Below are positions 13,801-25,800 of a stretch of 64,000 nucleotides of DNA, one piece after another. This stretch comes from Stichopus chloronotus (Eukaryota; Echinodermata; Holothuroidea; Aspidochirotida; Stichopodidae), in the NCBI GenBank assembly GCA_021234535.1, contig CM037843.1, positions 6,962,820 through 7,026,819 on the forward strand. Reading direction: 5' to 3'. The first letter of the stretch is position 1, and the number at the start of each line of letters is the position of its first letter. The notes beneath the pieces are model-generated. The model saw nothing but the letters and a program-made list of their open reading frames with translations, was not told where the DNA came from and made no database searches. The translations under genes were made by a program, and so were the position numbers.

Positions 13801-16800
13801 CCAGTGAGAATGTCTTCATTAGATGCTGATTTAGGTTAGTACAGTATGTTCCTGTGTTTCAAGTATCTTTGAATATCCTGAAATCACTTTTGCCTGCAGT
13901 CAGTGTTGTAGTGCATAGAAATGTCCTGTTTCAATAGGAAGGCCAATCAACACAATGGAAATGATATCTTGGAGGACACAATTTCACTGGTCGAACTCAA
14001 AGTTCATCTCTAACAAGGTTATCTGGGCTGGCAGTGTAAATAGATCCTGTGGCTTCTGCATGACTTGGTCAATTTTTACCTCAAAACATAGCAGTTTTTA
14101 TCGTGAACCCATCACCTCACTGAAATCAGTGAACTGCAGAGGACTTCCCCAAAACATCTACAAAGGGACGGTGGTAAAACAGTGTGCATGGTGCACTGGA
14201 AAGGCAGGTTACAGTAGCTGATATGGCTCAGTTTGAGTAGGAGAGAATCATGTTTCCTTTCACAAAGAATCACACATTCTTTTTGTTGCCTTTACGATAA
14301 ATTCAGCTTTGAACAATTTCTTCACTTTGATCACAGTGTCTTATGTTTAAAGTCATATATGAGCTTTACCTGGTAGTTTTACAGTATAAGTCTACAAAGT
14401 AAAATGTGTTTGTTTTAGAAAACAACATCCATGCATTTAAAGGGACAGTACACAATGTGATATGTATGAACATTGCAACATTTGTAATCCAGCTCTCAAT
14501 GTGGTAAAATGAAGTGATTTAACATTCTATTTTTCAGAATGTTCGCTTCTGCGCTTTGCCCAAGTCAGCGTGGAATGTCAGTGCACATGAACTTGGCAGT
14601 ATATATCACATACATGTATACAGAGGTAGCTCGCAAAATGCGTCATGCTCTCGTTCGGAAATTTACCCAGATAGCGAGCGGCGGATTGTCCTTGAGCCCA
14701 ATAAGCACAGAGCAATATCTAGTGCACAGTGATAGTATGCTCTCTGGAGGGAAAAAAAAAGAAGAAAAGAACTCAGAGAAGCGTGCCAGGTGACCGAACT
14801 CGTGTATTAATAATTCATATGGTAGGCAGCGGTGACGTCAAGAGGTGGAATTGTCACCACAATTGTACCATAAATCAAACGAGGATGATGACAGAACAAT
14901 GAGGCCTTGCTTTTTTAAGTCAGTGATAAGAGCCAACCATGCCTAGACTCTTCTCGAATGCCCAAGTGTCGAAATTGAAACGTCCTTGTGATTATGTTGA
15001 TAATTGGGGATTATTAGCTGGCGACTTCAATGGCGGTTAAACTTTGAACAATACAGGCAAATTCTGCTGCCACATAGCATGGCAATAGTAGTAGTAGTAG
15101 TACAAGAGCTGTGAGATCACGTCATCGGCGGTGACTGTATGGTTTGCTTTGAAATTACGATTGTAGAGTATCAATGCAGAGAGCTTAAAAGCTGTGCAAA
15201 CTCACAGAGGATATGTTTTTTTTTTTAAAATGTAAAATATCTGCAATGCTCTGTTTTTTTCCAGAGAATGTCTGCACAAATGCATGGAAATGTGAAATTG
15301 TACTGAAGGGTCCAGCAGAGTGAGAAAGAGGGGAAAGAAGGATGAAGTTAAACTAGTAGAAGTGGTTGACTTGAAGCTTCAATATAAGTTGAAATGATAC
15401 TTGCCTCATTATCTACCTTTCATCTTTGCTAGTGTTTCAGGGAAGAGAAAGTAGAGGAAAAACTCACCTGTCACAAAAAGTTCTATGCACACATCTTCCA
15501 GATATTCGAATATGAAAACTGTCTCGACATTTTTGTCGGCCCTACAAAATTCAGACCCCTCAAGAAGGTAAAGCAGTCAATCACCTTTGCTTGAAATCAA
15601 ACAGACCAATGGGAGTGGATGTAAATACTAATGTATGCTAAAATAGGGCTTAAACAATGACATTTTGAAGTGGCCGCGATATATTCCATGGAATTTGACT
15701 TTTACTGACAAATTTTCAACTCATATTCTAGCTTTAAATATTAGAAGTTTAGTACAAATTGATTGTGTGTGAGTCTTGGGCTCGGATAGCTAAATTTATT
15801 TTGTTCAGTATGTAAGTGAGTCAAAGAAGATACTATGGCTTGTCTAGAAAAGGAACTCAGGAGGAGTACTGTAGTTTCATTGCAGAGAAACCTTGCAGTT
15901 GTTACACATAGTGTCTGTACACAGTCACTGGGAAAACACTGGCTGCCAGCTAATTCATGTGTGCACTCTGCCGTACACACACTGCCAAGCTTTAGTACAT
16001 GTGCATAGGAAACTCAGCTACTATTGCAGTGTTGCTACATTTGTAACAACTGTACAGGTACCACAGTTACTGCATTTTAGATGGATTGGCAGGTTTCACA
16101 GACTTAACCTAGTTTAAATTCCCTGGTATTCACCAATGGCTGAATTGTTTGCAACTTGTTTGTTTTGAACGAATGCTGAATGATTGTGTGTTCATGTGTG
16201 CCCTCCATAACCTTCAGCGAAAATAGTTGCACTACAGTGACTTTGCAAGTTATTATAAATTTATGTAGTCCTTTTGAATGGTCCAGATGAAAATAGATTG
16301 ATCATTTAATCGCTCAAAAAATCTATTGCAGTATGCCAGTAATTTGTATACAGGTATCTATTGTACAGGTCTGGAGATATTCATAGATGTATGCTTACCC
16401 CTTGCTTCACTATTGCATTCAGTTTGACTGTGTTCAAAGTGCATAGTCACATGTGAATGCTCACACTAGTGGGTTGTGAGGAATCTAGTTACATGTCGGA
16501 AGGTTTCTCTTGTATGTCTGACGGTATCTACTGTATACATTTGTATTTATCTACTGTATATCTGAAGGTGTGTGTTATACTGTATGTGTCTGAACTCTGA
16601 AGTTGTATCTACTACGCGCCTAACGGTATCTTCTGCGTGTGTCTGAAGAATCTGTAAACATCTACTGCAAGGCAGGTAAGTCGTGAACTACTATAGAACT
16701 GTTTGGAATCCACAGAAACTAATAATTAGAACATCATACAGTGTTCACTTTGGGGAGCAGATAGGATTTAAAGGGGTTGCCTGTTGCCTGAAGGAAATTG

Positions 16801-19800
16801 TCCTCTTTTGAAGTAACAACCATTTTTAAAGGAAGATTCTGCTGTCCCCCCCCCCACACACACACGAAGGCTCTACTTGTTAGAAGAAAAGTGGACAATT
16901 GACTGAGTGCCATCTCAAATGGAGCAGAAATTATTTCTTAAATCCCACCATTTTCATTTACCATCTCATTTGTCAAACCTTTCTGGAGGTGAGGGAGAAC
17001 CTTTTCTCATTATTCCTTTCCAAGGCTATCAATTCTTGATTGCTTAGGTACTTCACAAGTGGTCGTTCCCCACTCTTGAAAATCTGTGGAGAATACTACA
17101 TATTAGTAAGTACTGTGCAGGGTCCTGCAAGTTTACAATGTTCACTGTGTTGGTGTTGCTATCAGGTCATGGAAACTTGTGAGCTTGCACTATGCTCAAA
17201 GGTGGGCTTCCTGTTGACTTCCTTCACATTATTCTGTTTCTTCCCATGTAACTCCAACTCTACCATGTATACAAGTTGTTTCCAGGGATTTGATGGGCTG
17301 TGTAACAGTATACAATGTGGAAGTAATAGGTTAGTGGCAGCTCTTGATTTTTCTTTTCATTGTGCAGTAAATTAGTTTGTTTGTACTTGAGGTCCTAGTG
17401 GCAGATAAATCAAGCTGTTGGTGATTAAAGATTATCATTGTTTACAAATCACAAAAAGCCATCACCACATATATGCTATACTGCAGCTACAAGTGTGCAA
17501 AATGCTAGTTCTTAAGGATACATGTACATATACTTTAAAATATTATAATATCAGGCAGAGTTCAAGTTCATTGTTTTATACTGGGCTGCAGAGGGTTTAT
17601 AACTGAAATTTAAACACTGTGAGAAGACAGATGGCAATTTTGTTTCGTTGGTCACCAGGAGAGTCACAAACAGTTCCGATTTTGTCGCTACCTTGCACCA
17701 TGTCAGATAGATACGTCCACTGTATGTATGGACAGAGTCTGAGACATTTGGTTACTGCATACATGTGCTAGAACAGTGACAACCTGGACTGTTGATGTTG
17801 TGCATGGACACTTCTGTACATTATCAGCTAGGAGTTGACAGTCATAAAGTTGGTAACTTGGTGTGCAGTCCTCACAGCATAGTACTTTAAAATCACCCTG
17901 TGCCTCATATATCTGTCTTTGTTGCATAGACACGTCTGTCATGTTGTCTGCATATTAAATGGACTAGCCTATCTACTGTAAACTGACGCAGTGAATTATG
18001 TACAGTAGTGGCTGTGATACTAAATGGTACATTGTGGTACTTTCTTGTCGCAAAAAGAATACTTGAAAACACTCTTTTGGTTTATGGTAACTTGTAAGTA
18101 GCAGGGTTGTCAAGTCCTGTCAAACAGGTGCCTAGCTGATTAAACTGACCAAGCGGTGGTTTAAATTTTCCGTTCTGCACACGGTTTAACTTTCACTCAG
18201 TGTCAAGTTCCATAAAATTGATTTGTTGTTAAGTTTACCTGTCCGATCTGTGGATGTCAGACGAACCATAGATTTTTCTAATGTCACAAAACTGATTGAT
18301 GAATGAAGCTGTGCCATGACAGAGCTTGCAGACTTAGCAACCTTCACCAAACATCACTTGCAGTTGGTACAATTGTCAAACAACAAGTTTCAATAATGCT
18401 GAGCCTAAAGCCTGTAACATATAAGCTGCAGACGTACGATTTTGGCATGGTCATAGTCATAGCAAAATACTGGACTGTACCATCCAAAGCTTAGAGGGCA
18501 CAGAGTCAGAATTGATGTGAAGTGTACTTTGCGCAAGGTCAACTGAATGCATTAGTGAAACAAGGGGATAAGTGTAGTCACTCATGAATACCCAGACCAG
18601 TGAGTTGTGGGGAGACTCTGCCACCAATATCAAAGTTAGCTCTTAAGCCAAATGCAATTATAGATGCTACATTGTGGGCTGCTAAAACTTAGGTGACTGT
18701 CGTTGATGAAATTTATGATGAGATATCTGTCAAAACATTAATAAAAGTTGTTATATTCATGAAAATTCTCCATGACCATTGAGCAGATATGACTTTCCAA
18801 CATGTGTGCTGTTTATCCTTACTTTTGAAATACTAAGAGTTACAGTTAATGTATTAACTAAAATGCACAGCCCAGTAGGTTACAATACTATGACACTGTG
18901 AAGCTTCTTTGAGGTTGTTATTGTCTGTCAACCCTGCCTAGATATGTACATGTACAACTTGTTAACCTCTTAATGCAATCTGAACACTGTGCACTAGGCC
19001 ACTTTTAGTTAGGGCAAAAGTAGAGGCAGTGTTGAAGGTTACCAGCAGATTTTAAATAGTTATGTGGAGACAGGTAAGTCATCCACCCATAAATGTCCAA
19101 ATCAGGTGAGGTTTGGGAACTTACAGCTTGGAATATGTTTACTGAAGCCTTCTCATGTGAAAAATAGTCAACAATTCCCAAACTGTAGTCACCTTTCCAC
19201 ACTTTTGCATTTTGTGGGGGATTTTGGAGGTAGTGTTCAGGAAGTGCCAAAAACCTCTGCCAACAGCATTACGTGTAAACTTAATTTGCAGTTTAATGAA
19301 CTCGTGGTGATGGTAGAACTTTGGGTTCAATGCTCAGTTGTTGATCAGGTGGTATACTGGTATAGTGACTGCTTGTAGGTATGTATGTGTGAATGTTCAT
19401 ACCTTCATGTGTACATATGAATGAATGTATGTATGAATGTATATTTACTTCATACCTCACTTACCTGTCTTAGCAAAAGTAATGCACTTCCATCCATGCA
19501 CAGTATGAATACTCTATTCATGGTACTGAATCAGCTCCTCTCTCTCTCTCTCCCAATCCAGCTTTTATCGGAAGTCTCCCAGATGATGATTCCGCTCTGC
19601 CGAAGCTTCTGGCACATCTCCCATTGCTGCAGCCGGATAGTATCCACGCCAAAGCCGAGTACATGAAAATGATTCCCAGGATCTTATCAATGTCTATGAA
19701 CGAAGGACACTATTATGAAGAGAGCAAACAGTTGTTGTCGTACTTTATGATCCACCCTGCCATCACACGAGAGGAGCGGGACTCCTTAAGCAAATGGTTT

Positions 19801-22800
19801 GTGAAACTGGAGGAGCATTTGTCCTCGAACCACGGGCAGCATTCGCCCGACAATTCCTCGCCACCCTCCCCGAGCTCCACGCCAGATGGCGGCAGACTGG
19901 TCCACCAGCAGAATGGATGGTTGTCCCATCACCACCACCAGTTCTCCAATTCAAGAGACTCTGGAATAGCTGACACAAGCAACTTGGCTGACCCCTCTGG
20001 TGTGCACAATACGTTGGAGAACCGAGCGTCTGCCCCTCCTGTTGTGAACGTACACACATCCAACAACGAGTCCCTTGGTGTGTACTACTCTCAGTTTGAT
20101 ATTTATCAGTTTTCTCCAGTTCTTTTCAAATCAGAACAAAAATCCTTCAAACAAATTGTGTGTTTGTTAACCTGTTTAGTCACTTGTTTTAATGTTTATA
20201 TTATGGTATGTTTCCTACTGTAGCAGTAGTTGTCAATGTACCAAAATTTAGGATAAGTTAGGCAAATTTGTAGAATGCTTGAATGTTCTGAAGTACAAAT
20301 GCTATTTGTAGACAAAAAAAAAAAACATGCCAGAAAGTGAAAACAAAAATACTGTCACAGTGCTGTCATACTTTGATTGTGTAAGTGTTTGTTCGTGTGC
20401 CCTTTTTGTTGTCTTGAAGTGTTATTCATCGTGTAGAGTATATTATATTGATGACTTATATCGGATATTCTAGATGAGAATGTATCACAGAATTGTCATT
20501 TGACTTATATTGAAAACATACTGGCAAAGGGTTTAAAACAATTTTGTGACATCATTATTTAGTCTTAACAGAACTGAAATATTTTACCTGCAGTAAGTGC
20601 TCAGCAGAGCAGTAAATATTCTAAGGTCTTTGTAAGGCAAAGGATGTTTCCTCTATTGATATTGTTTTGCTTGTCCCCAGAAGGTGGTCAAAGCATTCAG
20701 AATGCAATCCCCCAAAAGAGTTACCCGGGGCGGAGAAGTTTGTCTCTGACACCGACCATGTCTGGTCCCGGCCTTCCTACCAACTGGCCCTCTCATGACG
20801 ACCTCCAACCTTACACATCGTCGTTGCACCCGCCCGTCGAGCATGCCCCTCTTTCACCAACCTCATCCGGAAGCAGCACCGAGGCTCACAGTGAGGATGG
20901 AAGCGGCCATCTTACACTTCAGAAAAGAAACAGCTTTTTGGAAGAAAATAGCGGTATGCGAGGTAAGACTCAAGCATCAATATTAATTTGTTCGTGGGTT
21001 CGTTCATTTGTTGGTTGGTTCATCGGTTCATGCAATTATGACAAAGGTGCTGATACTTGCACTTAAAGGGGAAATCAGGGTTTGACTGACACAATTCACC
21101 TTGAGTTGATTTTTCTTCCTAAACTGATTGTTCACTGAAATATAGAGACGTTGGGGAGGTATTTGAAGGTAGAAGAAACGGTAATTATTGCGTTAGTTAC
21201 TGTTGAATGAGAACTCTTAATATTTGTCGGGTACAAAAAATAAACGTTCATGTACAAGACAGCCTCCTCTATACGATGACCAATCACAGCGTAAGACTGA
21301 GATGACGTTATATGTATGAATAAACATAACTGAATGTTTACCTTTCCCATGTTGTTCGTGCATTGCGCAATGCTAAGTAAACAAGAGTTTAGTGATAGTT
21401 GATGATTCATACAGCACACGTAGGCTACGTATGAAACTGTTCAGCCACACCTCCTCATACCTTGAAAAGGCGATAGCATTGAATATTCATATTTGATTCG
21501 ATGAATGTAGATGTTACAGACTTTCGGAGTTCTTCACCGATTTTTTGGGAATTTGACTTGTTTCTCCAAATTGCCCTCATATTTTGAGATAATCTTGATC
21601 ATATTTGTTAGTTATAACTCATTGTACGATACCAGTGGGGAATTGTAGTGAAATAACTTGTGAAAATAAACCCTGATTTCCCCTTTAAGGATCTTGTTAC
21701 TTGGTTCATACATGGATGAATAATACCAAGACTGTGCATTCAAGCCATCTGCGAGATACTGTGTAATAACGTACAGTGATCTTGCATATTGGGGAATTGT
21801 AGTGAAATAACTTGTGAAAATAAACCCTGATTTCCCCTTTAAGGATCTTGTTACTTGGTTCATACATGGATGAATAATACCAAGACTGTGCATTCAAGCC
21901 ATCTGCGAGATACTGTGTAATAACGTACAGTGATCTTGCATATTGGGGAATTGTAGTGAAATAACTTGTGAAAATAAACCCTGATTTCCCCTTTAAGGAT
22001 CTTGTTACTTAGTTCATACATGGATGAATAATACCAAGACTGTGCATTCAAGCCATCTGCGAGATACTGTGTAATAACGTACAGTGATCTTGCATATTGG
22101 GGAATTGTAGTGAAATAACTTGTGAAAATAAACCCTGATTTCCCCTTTAAGGATCTTGTTACTTGGTTCATACATGGATGAATAATACCAAGACTGTGCA
22201 TTCAATCCATCTGCGAGATACTGTGTAATGATGAACAGTGATCTTGCATATTAAGGAAGTTGTTACAGCATGTTTCATTTTTGTGTTTGGACTAAAAATG
22301 TAGGTCATACTGTGGGTCTTTGAGAAAGTGTAATTTTAGGAAATAAAGGGAAGTTTGTGATTTGTGTTTGTTTTACGACAAAAATTCAGCTTTTGGGAAT
22401 CAATATGTATGGACACAGAATAATAAATTATTCAATATGAGGCAGAACAGTAGCCTTCTTTTCAAGAAATAAGTTTCTCACAGATAGAAATGTAGCCCTT
22501 CATTGGTCAAGAAGAATTTGTTCTCTCGTACCTTAGAAAATTCAAATGATGAATCTTCTATAACTCATACCTTGTGTAATGTTTTGAGAAGGTGATGCAT
22601 TACTGATGTTTGTTGGTGAGATTGGATGGTTTAACAATGATTTAAGCTATTTTCTTTGTATGCCATGCTGGTGCATATTAAATGCAGCTTTTCCTTAAAA
22701 ACATGACAACATGGAAAAACCTTTTTTCAGGTTAGGTGCAGTAGATGTTGTTGCGGAATGTTCGGCATGCTTCGCAAAGAATTTAGGATAGCATCAGTGG

Positions 22801-25800
22801 GATGACCTGTGAAGCAGTGTGGTACTCAAAACTCTGGTCACAGTAATTAAACCGCGAATAGATTCTACAACAAGTGCCTTGCATATGTGTTTCGCTCCTC
22901 TCAAGACTAGTTGGTTTCTACAAGTGTGTGAAAGCAACTGCGGTACCTGCACACATACTTAATATGTAGGCAGGTTTTTATTTGGATATGGGCGAGTTGT
23001 ATATGAAGTCATAATACATCCTAGCATTGTCATTGCTTGCATGCAAAGTGAATAATGATCCTACTAAACAAACAATGAAACATTACTGGCATATATCCTT
23101 CCTGCTTTCATGCTATAGCTGTGAGAGTATTTAGCTTTATGAAAGGTATGTGCAAAGAAAATGGGAAAGGAATGCAGTTAAAGGAATGCAGTTAATTGCA
23201 TTAATCTATTTAAATTGTAATGTAATATGCAATCACTGTCATTGTTGATTGGGCCTTGCTTTGTTTCTTTTTCCTGTGGGGGGAGGGATGGGGTGGGGAG
23301 ATGAGGTGGGTGGTGAGTTTTTGTCAATAAATAGGATAAGTAGTATCTGTATTTATCTATTGCACTATTGTTCCTGATGTAGGATAAACTTCATCACAGT
23401 GCTGTCAAGAGTTGTGGAAGTATGACGGGAATAGAGGGTTGAATGGGGGAGGGGGCTGTGGGAAGCTGAGCTTAAGTGGGAGAAGAAGAATTGATGCATA
23501 TTGGAGTTGAAAGGTTATCTGAATATTTTAAATACATCACCTGAGACATCTATACTTACACAGTTTGTACATGGGGCAGGACTGAGATAGAAAGGAACAA
23601 AATGTTTGGAAGAAAAAGTAGCAAGATAAATACACTTTTTACTTCTGGGTTGTGAATTAAAATGAAAAGGAGTTCGACCATAACCCTGAAGCAGGGTCGC
23701 TGAGGCTGCAGTGTGAAAACACACTAGATGTGTTTTAAGGTGAATAAGGAAAGTCCAGTTATGCTGTAGGTGATATGAACTGTATTTTCAGCTGTAAATA
23801 CTAGATTAACCAGTTAGTTCCAGAGTCAGCATACTGAATTGGTGGTTTCTCCAATTTATCATTTACAGATGTTCCCAGTTGGCTGAAGAGTCTGAGGTTG
23901 CACAAGTATAATTCATTGTTTCAAAAACTTTCTTATGATGACATGATGGGTCTGACAGAAGACAAACTAATATCCATGGTAAGAATTGTAGAGACTGAGA
24001 AGGGGCATCAGGGAGGAAAAGATACTGAGAAGGGGCATTAGGAAGTTAAAGAGTTATCTCGGGTAAGGTGATAGTATGATGTTACTCAAGACAAGGCCTC
24101 GAGTTGATCTCTGTTACCCACTGCAGAAAGACTTAAACTTTGCCTGGGATGATAGCAAACATCTGTTACAAAACTACATGTCTTTTGTGTTTCAATTTTA
24201 TCACCGGATTTTGTGAGCATAGACTGACTGTGGGTTCCACCATGGAAGTTTTATTTTCACACTAGTCAGTTTGTGCCAAAAAGCTACAGCTATGATTACT
24301 TCTTTTGTTTTTGTATCTGATTTATATTTGGTATTTACTTCACACATCATTAATCTGTCTCAACACAATTAATGCACTCCCATCTATCTTGCTAGAGTGC
24401 TGGTAACCTTCGAACACCCCCTCCAGGGCTGTTTGGCCCTAGTGCTAGACTAGCGCCACCTTTCCATTCTGCCAACCTTACGTGCCAGGAATGTGGCAAT
24501 GTGGAGGTTCAAGAAATCGCTACCAGTGGTTATCATTTCAATCTCCATCTGGTTTACCTTAGCTCTCAGTTCACTTTTGGAATGTATTTTCAGCATGATT
24601 ACCTCAAGTCAGCTTGCTACCTTTTCTCTCGTAGTAAAACTTTGAGTCCTAAAATCCAAGCCCAGTTACTCGTTTTTCTCGACCCTTTTTATGCACAGGA
24701 CCTAGTTGTATGTAAAAATGTATTTCCTGATCCTATTTGTTTCTGCACACATTTTTCGAGTATTCGTCATTTCTCTTTTTGTGGTCTCTGTATCGCACTG
24801 TTCAGAAAATAACAGAAGGGGCAAGAAATAAATTCCTGAGAAAGATTAAAAAGTTGAAAGACAGACAGATGTTGCTGCAACAACTGGAGAAGGTAAGTTT
24901 ATTTATTTATTTATTTATTATTTTTGGGGGTAATTAACATGCCCCAGTTCTGGATGCTTTGTAAATTCTGTAGAAGCAGTGGTGTTGTGATATATGTAGG
25001 TGTATTTATCATAGAAATCTAATGTCTAACACACTGAATTGTTCTTTGATGTTTCCAGCTCGCAGACCCAACTGACTTGTTTCAACATGTTGTGGTAATT
25101 TTTTTCGCCATGAGAAAATGGTAAACAAAGCATCAACAGAGAAATGTTTATTTTCAAAATATGCAAGTGCTTAGTTATTGTGTGATGGCTGCTCTCTGTG
25201 GGCGATTAGGAGTTGAATGCTCACGTGATCATGAATCAAAACAGTTCCTGTGAACTGTATGGCACCGTGGTGGTATGCCCTATTGCTTTTTCCCTTCTCA
25301 AACCTAAGTTACACAATATTCATCTTAATTACATCATTTAAAGCTTCTTTGTAATTGTCCAAACAACCTAGATTTTTACAGACTCTCTGGCACAAGGAAT
25401 ATTATATTGAAGTTTTCCCAGATTTCACCAGTGTTCCTCCAAGTGGACAGTACCTTTTATGCATTTTTTTTTTTATGTTGCTGTGCTCAGATATCGCAGT
25501 TTGTTGTGAAAATTCCTTTCTGTTTTGTTTTTTCCTGGTCTGGTCACTGGAAACCTATTGTCCAGAACTGTATCAAATGGCTTGTGTAACAGGCAGTGCT
25601 ACAAAAGGGGAGTTCCCTTCTTTACAAGTGCACAGGAAAACGTTAATTTAGGAGGCTCCTGTTCAGAGATAAACGTCGACAGTCAGATGCACACCTCTAG
25701 TCGCTACGTGCAGAATTGCCACAAAAATTGCCGACCGTTTCAGCGTCGATGCTCTCTTCCTGAAAAGATAGGATAGAGTCAATTACACAAGTCAAGCTCA

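Larger units (their letters stand above)
11156..19561 (+). other. Smaug intron 1
   Basis: An 8.4-kb intron, donor GTAAGG and acceptor after TCTCTCTCCCAATCCAG. Frames inside it have no recognisable similarity. It contains a 40-bp tandem duplication (12831-12910), a MITE-like element (15381-15730), a degenerate TCTACTGTA-type repeat around 16490-16670, three of the four copies of a motif containing CACCAGTGAG-like sequence (13770, 16440, 18566) and a degenerate TGTA/TGAA tract near 19380-19445. Confidence 0.85.
20963..23868 (+). other. Smaug intron 3
   Basis: A 2.9-kb intron between the Ser/Pro-rich exon and the SAM exon. It contains a 626-bp inverted-repeat element, a 154-bp tandem array and a decayed MITE (all listed separately). 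The rest is AT-rich with a G-rich tract near 23277-23320. No coding sequence was seen. Confidence 0.85.

Noticed and set aside
14438..14793. 84-residue + frame following AAAGGGACAGTACACAATG, first taken for a gene or MITE
   Set aside because: No recognisable protein similarity, and no matching inverted end (CATTGTGTACTGTCCCTTT) was found nearby. It may be a solitary transposon end, but it is not supported.
21612..22205. Four overlapping minus-strand frames with near-identical repeated peptides ([13 protein letters not shown]...)
   Set aside because: They lie wholly in the 154-bp tandem array, are read in shifting frames because 154 is not a multiple of three, and have no similarity to a protein family.
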